From assembly GCA_003988855.1 (NCBI GenBank), contig QYAI01000230.1:1-42775 (forward strand): a stretch of 42,775 bases of DNA. Direction: 5' to 3'. The position numbers and the translations under genes were made by a program. Each line of letters opens with the position of its first letter. The first letter of the stretch is position 1. The stretch comes from Arachnopeziza araneosa. Taxonomy: Eukaryota > Ascomycota > Leotiomycetes > Helotiales > Arachnopezizaceae. Below are positions 1 to 12,000 of this stretch, piece after piece. The notes beneath the pieces are model-generated. The model was not told where the DNA came from. It did not search any database and saw nothing but the letters and a program-made list of their open reading frames with translations.

Positions 1-1357
1 TCGCAATTTTGAGGGTGGACGTTTTGCTTGCGGGTGGACCTTTGCTTTCTCCGACCACCAGGGCCTGCCCGTGCGTGGAAGAGCACCGACTATTAAACTG
101 AGCCGAGCCCTGAATCCCGAGCACTCTGATGAATCAGTCCATATTGTCCAAATATGAATTTTGCTCATGTCTGTTTTCCGGAACACGGCCACCTCTTTGA
201 ATCTATCAAGATATTGTAATGATATCCGTTCTCGCTCTCCTGTCAAAAATTATCAGGGTCTCTGCCGGAGCCGATTTGGATCCCCTTCCGTTCTAGCCGC
301 ACATAACTTGGCTAAGGTTAGCTCTGCCCTTAAGCTTGAGGCGTCTTTGGATGTCTTTGCAGACCCTTTGGATTATTTCGTACGAGGGTGATCCTTGGAT
401 TCTTTTCTAAAAGGCGGCTATCCTGCTGTCTAGGTATCGGTCGATTGGGAGAACGAACGTCTCGGTTTCCAGGGATGCAATTAGCGTTGCTTTATATGCT
501 CCTCAAATCGCATGGAGACACTTGTTTTGAAACCTTTGGAGTTCTTTTCATTGGCCCGTTCGCCCCTTTTCTTCCTTGTCCTATTGGTGTGTCCCATGCT
601 GCTGCGCCGTACGAGAGGAGGGGCTACCACAGAAGAGTAGATCTGTCTCGCCCGCACGAATGCCGCTCCCCACGTAGATGCCGTTGTCCTGGCGAGGGCC
701 TCTACTTGTATAGTAATATTGAAATAGAACATTGCTAAAGCTCTTAAGTATATATATATTAAACAATATGTCGCTGAGGTCAGACCAACCTTTCAGCCTA
801 CGGCATATGCCTTGAAGCCTGAGGCGTTTATAATTTTGGCATGCGTTTCACGCACGTCTCACCTGCGGTCCCCATATGTAGCGTGAATTTCCCATGAATC
901 ATTCTGTACAATTGACCAATACTATTGATTTTGCCCTAATTGAGTCCTATTTGTAATCCTGCGATCTTACATCCGGCGGGCTGGAACCGTGATTTCCAAC
1001 ACTTACTCCTGGCGCTCTTGCTGGATTGAAGAAGTGCCATCCTCCTCCTCCTCCTGCCACAGAGTTTCTCCCGTGTATTATCGAGTCTCGGTCTTGACCC
1101 TTTTAGTTTCTAAAATATATTGCCCGTCCATACCATTCGAGAAGCTTAATTCGATTATCCCGCAGGTCACCCCACTATCTTCGTATCCGCAACTTCATGG
1201 GAGCCTCTTTCTATAGAGCTGAGATCTGAGGGAAGTGGCTCTGAAAAAACATCACTATCTAAAAGAGGGACCGCCCACGTGACTTCGAGAGCTCAGTTGA
1301 TGCCATTGAAGTTCTAGGCCTATAGCTCTGCAACTCAACGGTATCTCGTCGCCACTA
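1..1357. other. Gene-free stretch at left edge
   Basis: No reading frame here shows a recognisable domain or a convincing exon structure. The short open frames between about 160 and 740 overlap each other on both strands and look random. The last few hundred bases before 1358 are presumably the promoter of the downstream Zn2Cys6 gene. Confidence 0.5.
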
Positions 1358-2926
1358 ATGAAACAACGCCAAAGTAGCTCCAAGGTGAGATCAGGCTGTA
1401 TAACGTGCAAGTAAGGGCTCCGAGTTCCCCGACCTGAGCATAACTGATTTGGATGGCCTAGGGCGCGCCATGTGAAATGTGATGAAGGACGTCCAGCTTG
1501 TCAGCGTTGCGTTGAGAGCCTTCGTAGATGTAAAGGATATGCGACAGCACAACCCGTGCATAAGCAATTTAAATTGGTCAATTACTTTGCGCCCTCGCCG
1601 TCCAAGAGTCTGCCAGATTTTCCAGATGCCAATTTTGATGAGCTAAGATCATTGGATTTCTTCATCAAATTCACAATCACTGAGATAGGGGGCACCTTCA
1701 CTGCCGATCTGTGGTCCGCGATTACTCAGGTTGCGTATAGTCAATCAGCCACCCCGCATGCAATCGCTGCATTGGGTGCTCTGCACGAGCATTTCAAACA
1801 ATTCAGATTCAAGGAAGGCTCTTCCACCCCAAAATTCGCCCTCCAACAGTATGGCAAAGCTATCCGCCAGTTAGTTGACGTTGCCCTTGCAAACTCCATT
1901 GACAACGTCCTTCTCGCTCTTGTCAGCTGTATCATATTTGCGGCAATTGAGAACCTGCAAGGACACTACAAAGCCACCCTGACACATATTAGCAGCGGAG
2001 TTCAGATCCTGACCGAGTACGGCAGCTTGATAGACGCTTCTAATGAAGTGTCTGTACGATCCTGCAATGAACTTTTACGCCTAGCCTTCTTTCGTTTAGA
2101 CTCTCAAGCTGTTGAGGTGGCAGGCATGGCAACGGTCCCGATAGTCCGCCGACTTAATGCATCCCTTTCTCCAAGGCCGGAAAAATTTTCCTCAATCGAG
2201 CAAGCATACGTTGCTTTTGAACAGTTTTTCAACTACTTCATCCATTTGCAACTGCACATCGAAGTGGTCTTTGACCCGAATGCGTCTGCTGAGCAAGCGC
2301 AACGACAAAATGAATACCACCAACTGGACGGCTATTTCCAAGCTTGGTGTAGGGCTTTTGACAAGGCGAATTTTCTAGAGTCCTTGCCTGCCGTCCGGAT
2401 ATTGCAGTTGCAGAGAACTGTGATCTCAGCGGCTAGCCTTGCTGAACATAGTAAAGGTGAAACAAGCTGGGACGTGTTCACGCCGCAGTTCGAGCAGTCA
2501 GTTACTATTGGCGAAAGCTTCCTCAATGACCCAGGAGAGAGCTCAAGCTTTACCATGTCGCTGGGGATTATTCCTCCCATTTACTTTTTGGCCCATCGCT
2601 GTCGCGACCCAAGAGTCCGCCGCCGTGCAATACACATCCTGTCAAGCTGTAGGCGGAGGGAAGGCATCTGGGACGGTGCACTGTTTGCTAGGATCGGTGA
2701 GAGAATTATATCTATTGAAGAAGCAGGCGCCGACGGACCTGTCAGCGAAGCGTGGCAAATTCCAGAACGAGCAAGAATTACGTACTTGGAGATGTCTATG
2801 GGATTTGATCGTTCTGCAACTATTAGCTATCACAAATCTAGGGTTGGAAGTCCCGCGAGCGGTATTTTCAAAGGTTCCGTGGAAATGCCCGTTCAGGACA
2901 TAGTCGTTGAGAGAATAGACTGGTAG
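1358..2926 (+). CDS. Zn2Cys6 (GAL4-type) transcription factor 1
   Basis: Nuclear DNA-binding regulator, about 505 residues in two exons (1358-1410, 1462-2926). The 51-bp intron interrupts the zinc cluster, so the first exon supplies the start and the first two cysteines. The spliced N terminus has the full pattern C-x2-C-x6-C-x6-C-x2-C-x6-C at residues 14, 17, 24, 31, 34 and 41, followed by a basic stretch. The middle region contains a segment resembling the PF11951 fungal transcription-factor domain (around GHYKATLTHISSGVQIL), typical of such regulators. It lies directly upstream of, and on the same strand as, the S10 peptidase gene, which it may control; that link is inference. It is 12 kb from the peptide cluster, so a role there is less likely than for the second regulator. 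Confidence 0.88.
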
Positions 2927-3276
2927 TAATGACGTACAGGCCCAAGGATTGCTTGACAATATGTGCTAGAAGTGGATTGGGAGATCAAAACGGATTTGAA
3001 GTCGAGCTTACGGCTACGCGAATGGGGGTTTGGTGCGGCGCATGTGTGGCGCAGAGTGGCCAGACGAGATTCGTCTGTGACAGAAAGGGTAAAGTTTTTA
3101 CGGCCCCTGTCGACTTCCTTGTAAGTAATTTACTATACCCATGAGATGCACCGCGCTGACTTCCAACAGCTCACTGTCCAAAATCAATATTAAAGACAAA
3201 TTCTCCTCCAAATTTCTGCCGGGGAACTTCAAAACCATTCCCTTTTTTTGCCATTGGCTTTTTCAAATATTTGAAA

Positions 3277-5261
3277 ATGATTTTCCCAACCACTTTCTTT
3301 ACAATAGCCGCATATGCTCGCCTAGTGCAAGGCCAATACCCATCCAAACCCACCGACTTGACCGTGATACAGTCAAAGTTGCAGCCCGAGGTACAAATAT
3401 CTTACAAAGAGGTGTGAAATCCTGAGTTTATAACCCATCACAGGATGCTAAACTAGCTAGAATCACCTTTGTGAGACCACTCCCGGAGTTAAGTCCTTTT
3501 CGGGCTATGTGACTCTTCCAGAGTGTGTTTTAAAGGATATCGGTCTTAATTACACAATCAACACTTTCTTTTGGTACTTCGAAGCTCGCAACAGCCCCCA
3601 GACCGCTCCTCTTGCGATTTATCTTGCTGGAGGACCGGGTGAAAGCTCTGTCTATTCAGCAATGTCAAGCGAAAGTGGCCCATGCTATGTCAATCCAGAT
3701 GGAAATAGTACCACTTTGAACCCATGGTCGTTCAATAACTACGTCAATGTTCTCTACATTGACCAGCCGGTCTCAGCTGGTTTTTCATTTACGTCTTTAA
3801 TCAAAGGCACTTTCAACCTCCTCACAAACGACGTCATCCCTCTGAGCGCGTATAGTGGCAATGTCCCCGAAACCAATGCGACTTTTGGTTTGGGCCTATA
3901 CTCAAATCAGGAGCCTTGGGCTACCACTAATACTACTATTACTTCTGTGAGAGCACTGTGGAATTTCGCCGAGAACTGGTTGACCACGTGAGTTATCGTT
4001 CCGACATTCCTATTTCAAGGTCACTGATTAAGTAAGGTTTCCTGCATTCAAATCAACGAACAAAAACATCGGAATTTGGGGTAATTCGGTAAAGCAATAA
4101 CGAAGCAATCAATTAGACCACGGCTTACATTATCTAGGCTGGGGGCTTCTGGGTCCCCGCCGCGGCAGCGATCTTTGATCGACGACTCAAAGCAACTGCA
4201 AATGACTCTCCATTACACAACTTCCGGGTAGACACCATTGGTATTACCAATGGCTGCATCGACGAATTAATTCAAGGCCCTTTCTTTCCTGAGTATGCCT
4301 ATAACAATACATACGACATACAGTTCATACCCAAAGCTGTATACGAGGAGTCTCTTTACAATTTCACAAAGGAAGGCGGATGTCGGGATCTAATCCTCGA
4401 ATGCCGTGCTCTTGGTGAAGAGGGTGATCCCAACTGGACGGGTGCCAATCAGACGGTCAACGCAGCTTGCCAGGATGCTACTGTGTACTGCGAAATCAAT
4501 GTCTCGTACGCATTCAATGCTTTGACCAATGTGAGTTTCCTGCCGCTTGAGGTTTGATACTGGCATAACATATCGATTTGTAGAGGAGCGCCTTTGACGT
4601 TGCGGTGGAAGCGATTGACGGCAATGACCCTTGTCCGTATTACTACCCGATCGTGCCCTTCCTTAATCAAGAGTGGACCCAAAAGGCAATGGGAGTTCCG
4701 CTGAACTTCACATATGACTCGAACCTTGCGACGGCGCAATATACCCTATATCTTCCCAACTTTCCCCATACAGGTACAGGTGATACATTCCGTAAAGACG
4801 TTAAAGATTTCGAGTACGTCCTACAAAACGACATCAAAGTTGCACTAATCTATGGCGACCGTGACTACCGGTGCCCTTGGAATGGTGTAGAGAACCTTGC
4901 GCTCAATGCCAAATATCCGGGCCAAGCACACTTCTCAAAGGCCGGCTACGAGGCCATCGTTACAAATGCCACCTACAACGGCGGTGTAACAAAGCAGTAC
5001 AACAAGTTCAGCTTTTCGAGAATTTTCCAAGCCGGTCACGCAGTTAGCAGCTACCAGCCTGAGACTGTATATAAAATCTTTATGCGGACCACATTTGATC
5101 GTGACGTCGCCACTGGCAACCAAAGAATTTCGGAACAAGAGTATTCCAGCTCCGGGCCACAGAGTAGTTGGAGCATCAAGGAGAAGCTGCCCGAGGTCCC
5201 ACCTACATGCATGATCGAGGGCCAATTCCAGAATATCTCAGTGTGGGCGCCTTTCTTCTAG
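3277..5261 (+). CDS. Secreted serine carboxypeptidase-like protein (peptidase family S10)
   Basis: Predicted 594-residue secreted or vacuolar exopeptidase that would remove C-terminal residues from peptides. Five exons: 3277-3411, 3461-3987, 4037-4088, 4138-4530, 4584-5261. The start at 3277 gives a hydrophobic signal peptide (MIFPTTFFTIAAYARLVQG). Family marks seen: CETTPGVKSFSGYV near the mature N terminus, the oxyanion-hole region LAGGPGESS, the nucleophile motif GNSAGGFW with Ser near residue 238, the acidic motif GDRDYRCPW (Asp near 463) and AGHAVSSY with His near 521, so the catalytic triad is complete. The classical nucleophile motif is GESYAG; here Glu is Asn and Tyr is Ala. Several N-x-S/T sites suggest glycosylation. 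Trimming of the peptide encoded 26 kb away is conceivable but unsupported by position. S10 membership is well supported; substrate is unknown. Confidence 0.88.
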
Positions 5262-6823
5262 TAACAAGTGCGCATTTTGGGTCGATATTTAAGCCTTTAG
5301 GTCGGGTGCTTGGGAAATTGATGCTTATGTTGTAGCGTGACATACTGCATCAATGAAAATTCAGGAAGCTACAAGATCGATTATCCATTCGCCTTAATCA
5401 AAAAATTTCCGTGGAAAATGGTGATATTGAATCTGGAAAGAAGGGTGGCTTGATAATGGTACTCTATGGACCCCCCAACTTCTTCATGGGTATATCTGAA
5501 TCAAGTAGTTTTTTTACCGTGTGTGGACTTTACAGAGGACAAGCAAGCGTCTCAAAATTTGTTTTATCATCTTCGAGGGAAATCTAAGCGCTTGAGGTTC
5601 AATTAGACAAACTAGTCGGGCTATAATCGTTTCTAACCCGGCATCGTCCATCCAGCCTCTAACTCGCAACGAAAGAACTTAGATAGTATGAAAAAAGGTT
5701 TTCTGCCTCTTTTGAGATTCTCTTTTCTTCTTACCAAATTCTAAGCTAGTATAGTAAACAAGTCTATTTGACACTAAGACCTGACCTAGGATAATGATGT
5801 ACGAGCCGGATGCCCTTGCTCGATGTATTCAGCCAGTAGTCTTTTTATTAGCTCTGCTTCTCCTCGTTGCACTTTCACACCGCTCGATGGTGTGGTATTC
5901 CAAATGTTGGACTGGATTTCTCCTGTAATCGAAAAGACTGAGGAGATGTCTGTGGTTGATGAGGACCCGAATTTGTAGCTGGGATCGATTAAAGAGTTGA
6001 ATTTTGACGAGACTCGACCTTCGAATGGTATAAGTCTGGTAGAGTAGTTGGCGTAACTGTTGAGAAGCGTGTGATGATATAGTTATTCTAACAATGCGTC
6101 CTGGCTTTATCAACTGTGTATAGGAAATTGATTGCGACTTTGGAGCTTTTCCTTCTTATATTCGAGAGTTACTGTAAAATAAAGTTCAACAAGCGGTTAT
6201 GTTATTCTTTATTTTTCAACTCAAAAAATTTCACAAAGGTCGGTAAATAATAAAAATGGTCAGGTAGTAGAAAATTGAGCGAGGCGGTCAAAATTCGTCT
6301 TTGCTAGAGCGTCAGGAAGTCGTAGCGTCGAAGCTCAAATTCCACAATATTCGCTCTGGAACACTCAATGAAAACTTGCTCTAAAAAACACGATTATCTA
6401 AGAGCTTCATATTTAAGATTTAAGTGCTTATCTAAGACGAGTATTGACATTTTGCGGTTTTAATTTTTTTGGTTTGACGAAGACGAACTTTGCCCGCCTC
6501 GGATTCTGCACATCATAATTCTTAGGACCGTTATAGTATGTGGAATCTGGCATGATACTTTGGAGTTTCTCACCCCCAAATCATAAAAGTTTCATAGAGA
6601 ATCCCTAAGAAGTAGGAGATCATTCCTCACGGCAGAGCAAGCGCCAATGCAGCAGCCCCCATCCCTCTCGTGGAAAAATATTACATCAGGCAAATCTTCT
6701 TTCTGTAAGTTTAAAATATTATCATTGAAACTAGGTTCTTCTGAGTAGTCATAATAACAAGCAAACAGAAACAATGAACTTTACGAAAACGTGTATATTA
6801 GAGTGATAAATAATTGTTGGCTT
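5262..6823. other. Intergenic, no gene seen
   Basis: About 1.5 kb, AT-rich, with only short random frames on both strands. I see no domain, tRNA-like fold or repeat with a second copy in this window. Confidence 0.5.
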
Positions 6824-7453
6824 TCAATGATTAGTAATAAGGGCAATGTCAACAATGAAGTCTCCATTTTCAAAGGCCGCAGCATCACCTATATTGATTG
6901 TTAGAAAACCCGATAATAGGGATTGATTGCTTACCAGACACAACACCAAACTGCGTGCAAGCATCCATAACGAATCCGCCACCACGAGCTACATCATTGC
7001 TATGAAAGGAAATATTAAGCATTTAGAAATGCATCAATTGAGATTCTACTTACTAAAAGTTATCAGCGCCTGCGCTGAGTTGATGGACTTTGATTCTAGC
7101 ACTTCCGGAAGTGCATACTACAAGCGATTGATCCCCGTCAGGTGAAGGCTGAGGACATAATTCGTTGCCTAAGCTAGCAAGAAAGTTGATACAAGCTACC
7201 GCATCTACTGCTTAGCATGACTGGCCTAAGCAGTCTATGGTCCACAGTGCAATCCTCTTATGAAAAGCCGGATTTGGAGATTCTTGGCTGAGAAGCATTT
7301 TGTAGTCCATTTTATACAGGTCTTCGGATGTAAGCCCGAGAGAGGCGAGGGATGGGAGACCGGGGCCGGGGATGACTTCGGGGGGGTGATAGTGGTTGGG
7401 ACGGCTGCTACTTTTGCTGTCAAAGCCAAGGCAACGAGCATAATTGCGTTCAT
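6824..7453 (-). pseudogene. Decayed small secreted protein gene (frameshift plus nonsense codon)
   Basis: The gene reads leftward from an ATG at 7453 and begins with a clear signal peptide (MNAIMLVALALTAKVAAVP). After a run of seven identical bases at 7380-7386 the mature-like sequence continues in another frame, with PGPGLPSLASLGLTSEDLY and later a cysteine-bearing stretch (AVACINFLASLGNELC). A TAA at 7212-7214 interrupts that second frame. Beyond it, coding continues through two normally bordered introns (7000-7053 and 6889-6934) into FVMDACTQFGVVS and a terminal ENGDFIVDIALI segment, ending in TGA at 6824-6826. The layout resembles the many fungal small secreted proteins of unknown function with a GNGDLIV-like C-terminal element; that resemblance is from general knowledge. 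A sequencing error could explain the homopolymer shift, but the stop codon is a second, independent lesion. Confidence 0.6.
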
Positions 7454-9081
7454 GGCTATTCTATCTGGTTGAAAATAACTTAAGCAAAAAATGGAAAAGA
7501 ACAGTGTCTTTGAGCAAGATGCGAGTAATTTAACAGTGGTGTATACTTGATATTTTTGTGAAGTCAAAGGGGTCCTCTAAGTCTTGTATTATATACTAGA
7601 GTTCTATTTTTAGTGAGATGAGAAAGATTACTTAAGGTAAACAGAATAGGAAAGCAAACAACTTGCAGTGACTTGCAGTGCGTAGTTTATTTCCACATTT
7701 GTAAACGATACCTAGATAGATATACGTACGGTAGGGTTTATCATTCTCCCAACCGTATCATAGCATTCGTATGCATAGAAACAAATTCGAGAGTCTGTCT
7801 TACTTGAACTACAACGAATATGTTAAAGCTGAGCCTGCTAAGTATGCGGGTATCTCGTATGAATCAGATCGCGCAAATTGGTTTTACGTATTTTAATTAA
7901 GCAAGTTAAATATCAATAGGAAGCTTGCTTCAAATAACGAATGACTTCAAAGCATGGCTCGGCTCTCTATCTATCGACTCTACAGAATCCACAGAAGGTA
8001 AGAAATTGCGCCCAAGCGTACGAAATATACCCTTGTCCCGTAGAAGTACCGGTCTTCTATTCGGAGTTGCCGGCTTTACAAGCTGTCATCAAAGGCGCGG
8101 CGACTTTCCTCATTTGGTATCGGCTGCGGCACAGTGCTTACTTTTTCGATAGTTTAAATAACACCTCCTACACAGCTTAGCACTCTACTTTATCAGTAAG
8201 AGTTGCGAAACTCGAAAATAAAGTTTTAATGGCTCGTCACGTATCAGACAGGACTAGAAAGATTCTGCCGTTGAAGTAGGGGATCCCATATACAAGTTGT
8301 GTTGATAACTGTGTCGTAGGGGTTGCTGATAATGAATTAGGTACGAGGGTTCTAAGTAAGGGCAAAGACCTAGATTATATCATAAATTTGTAAACATTGT
8401 TTGAAGACTTACATATGCTCGCATTGCGACCTAGGTAAGGTGAAGAAGTAATATGCAGAGTCACATGACATAATCACTACACACGTGACCTTGTAGCAGC
8501 ATCTTGCACGTGTTATGCACTTCCGCCATGGTAAAAGCTTCGAAAACTCCCAATTTGAGTTAAGCCATTGGAACCATGAATGACGGTATCTCTGACGCCT
8601 CTCAGGCGAAGCTAGGTATCTTCTCACAAGCTCACAGATATCATGTGCAAAACAAAAAGCTGCCATCCTTGAATAATTGGATGGTGGTCGGTATGCGGGG
8701 TATCTGAATGGTATCAAAGGGATGGCCCGACTTTTCATCTGCCGCTGCAGCAAAGCAAGAGCAAAACGCCCCAAGTCAACTATCTTTCGCATTTCGGCCA
8801 ATCTCACAATCCCACGTCTTTCCACCAATCCTTGGAATAGGTTCATTGGGCCGGCCGAATCTCCCATCTGTGGGGTGTTCCGGGTGTTTCGGCGCCGTTG
8901 CAGCAGCTGCGCCCGACTCAGTAGCAGACGGATTGCAAGGTCGTTATCATCGATCCAATCAAACAACTTTTGAAGCGCGGGGTGTGGCAACGGAATAAGT
9001 ATTTCCATTTCTTCCTGAAATTACCTCTGTCGGCCCTGCTTTTTCGTTTATTCACACTCTCAGAGCTGAGCAACTTCGATT
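7454..9081. other. Intergenic; unresolved open frames around 8409-9008
   Basis: No identifiable gene. Between about 8409 and 9008 a 199-residue frame is open on the minus strand, while plus-strand frames are open over 8677-8998 with an Ala-rich, protein-like composition. Neither matches a family I know, and both cannot be real coding. The segment is richer in G and C than its flanks. Bases close to 9082 should hold the promoter of the vWA gene. Confidence 0.4.
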
Positions 9082-12000
9082 ATGACTGTGAAAATTGGCA
9101 ACGGCCAACAATGTCTGAATCCTTTGTCAGTAAAGTTCAATGCAATAATTTTAGATGATCTTGCGAAGTTTATCGTCACGCACAATTTTTACAATGACAC
9201 CAAGGCTGACCTAGCTGCTGCTGACTTTACCTTTCCACTTTTACCAGAGTACTCAATTTTGGATTTCCGTTGCAGCTTTGGAGGAGCTGCTAGTAACAAC
9301 AGGATCCTGAGAGCGGTAGTCTTGGAGAAAGAGAGAGCTCGAAGCAGATTTTATGCTAGCCAGAAAGCAGGCAAGAGGACGGGCTTGCTCGAGCAAAGTT
9401 CTGGCGATGTCTTTAGGTCAGCCATAGGCAATATACCTGCAGAAGCTCGAATTCAGACAGAAATTACCCTTGCTGGTTTCTTGAGACGTCGCATCGGCTC
9501 TGATAGAACAATTGCCACGACCGTGACGGTCCCCATAAGCATTTGCCCTCGATATGGTCTTCCGCCTCCAGAATGGGAACGTACAGGACTACCACTGCCG
9601 CCTCTTGGCCTCAGTGCCGAGCTTCAGATCCACACTGAAGGGTCTCAGAAAATTTCCGTGGAGTTGGTATCAAATCATCAAGAATGGACGACTTTTGAGG
9701 AACGCACTGGGAAATATCGGGGCGGCGACACAACCGCGCAAGCAACGACTGTGGTGAAGATTCAAAACAAGTACCCTCACCAGAAAGGAGACATCGTGCT
9801 GGATATAATCAAAGGACCGGAGTATGACGTGCCTACCGCTTGGCTAGAAACCCATACCACAAAGGCCAATCACTACGCAGCCATGATAACAATTCCAAAA
9901 TCGGTAGCGCAGTCAATTCATGCTGTTCGGTCTGGTGTCAAGCGGGAAATAATTTTTCTTGCCGATAGGTCAGACTCGATGGCGGGCAGAAAAATGGAGG
10001 GTCTCATAGCAGCCATGACTGTCTTTCTCAAGGGCATTCCCGTTGATCGCCTATTTAACGTGTGGTATTTCGGGTATCAACACCAATCTCTTTGGCCAAA
10101 ATCCGTGCAGTACAACGGAGAGGCGCTAGCATACGCTCTTGCACATGTTAAAGGGTTTAAGGCAAACAAGGGTGGAACGGAGCTCCTACCGGCGCTTAAG
10201 GATATCATTCAAACTTCAGGCACGGATGTAGAAGCTACAGACGTCATAACCCTGACAGATGGAGGTGTCAATGACGATATTCTAGAAGCGACATTAAAAC
10301 TTGTTGCAAGAGCAAAACACGAAAGTGGTGGACGCATGCGATTTTTTACCCTGGGAATTGGGGATGATGTATCGCACGCACTCGTAACCGGAATTGCAAA
10401 GGCTGGTGGAGGGTATGGGCACGTTATTGGAACTACAGATTATGATGTGTGGCCAGAAAGGATGGCGGCGGTGTTAGGAGCTGCTACAGAAGAACATCTA
10501 GGTAGTGTGCAAGTACAAGTGGATGCTCATGACATTGTCCAGCCTCGTGAAGGTAAGTTCATTATCTTCATTTTAGCATATCAGTTAAATCAGACATGCT
10601 TATTCTTTCTAGCATCTTCCTTTCAGAGACCCAATCCTTTACAATCACCAGCTGATCTGGCCTCGCTTCCTGCTTTTTCTCGTAATCGAATATTCATGTT
10701 GTTTGACCCCCGAATTTGGAGCCATGGACCCCCCTCATCCATCACAATAATGACCAGGAACCCGTTAGGTGTCATCATCCGTCATGAAATTATTAAAATG
10801 CACCGAGTTTCCTTTGCCAGTACCCTCATACACAAACTGGCAGCTAGAGCAGCCATTGGGGATTTAGAGCGTAGCGAGAGCTGGGTTCAGTTGAACCCGG
10901 AAGGACCTGAGCAAGGGTCTGAGGAGGAGACGGAGTTAACAAGGCAAGAAGGCGTGCGTCTTGGATGCGAGTGGAATCTTGTCTCAAAGTGGACCAGCTT
11001 CTTTCTGGAAGAGTCTCGCCACTCAGGGGCATCAGACCCGTTTCTAACTACTCCACCTCAATCTCCGAAGAAAAGTCAGAAGAGCTCAAGCGACAGAAGT
11101 GAGGATCACAGAAGCTCTGCGAGCAGCTCAGACCACCATGATCCGATAACACCATCGCTCTCATCTAACGCCTCGCCGTCGCTCGATAGTCCACCGTCGC
11201 CTAAGCCTAGTAGCTTGCGACCACGCGACCCTATAGCCAGCACCGGGACCCAACGTGCCCAGGATGATCGCTCTTCTTCGACATCTGATAGCTTTATAGA
11301 AGAAAGAAACAGCGATAGCATCAAGTCATGGGTGCTCACAGATTTCGGAGTCAGCGCCCCCACTTCAAACACTCCAGCTTCGAGTGTTCTATATGAAGCC
11401 CCAGAGGTAGACGGGACAAACCAAGGGACAAACGACTTGGAAAAGAAGAAAGTTCTGAAGTTGATTGAACATCAAAATTTTGACGGTTCGTTCAATTTCG
11501 AAAGTCCACAGGCTGCCGAAAAGATAGTGCCAAGCGTAGAGACGAGGCCCACTCGCCGGGGACTTTTTTATCGAGCTCTGAACGGACCACAGTCACCACA
11601 ACCAAGGCACCGGGGAATTTTAAATCGACTTCTGAATGAACCACAGTCACCACAACCAAGGCTGCACAATAAGCATTCGCGTAACACCCGTTTATTTTCC
11701 GGATCGATCCTGAATTCGACACGGGTAATGTCCGAGGCTGATGGAAGGGATCCACTTGAAGATAGTACTTTTGAAGAAGATTTCCTTGGACATGACTTTA
11801 GACTGGTAGCTAAAATGTTGCATGAGTTGGCACAACTCAATCCATCACTCCCAGATTCAATGGCCACTATTCTGCTATTTGAAAGAGACCTCAACGATTA
11901 CTATACCCTTTTCAGCCAGTCGCTTCGCAAGGCGTATACATTTGTTGATGATCTTATTCCAGATCCAGAGGAACGGTCTGCTTGGATGGAATATGCCAGG

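Noticed and set aside
161..738. Short plus and minus open frames near the left edge
   Set aside because: They overlap in several frames, have no motif or exon structure and look like chance openings.
5829..6113. 94-codon minus-strand frame
   Set aside because: No signal peptide, domain or spliceable extension; typical of chance openings in this spacer.
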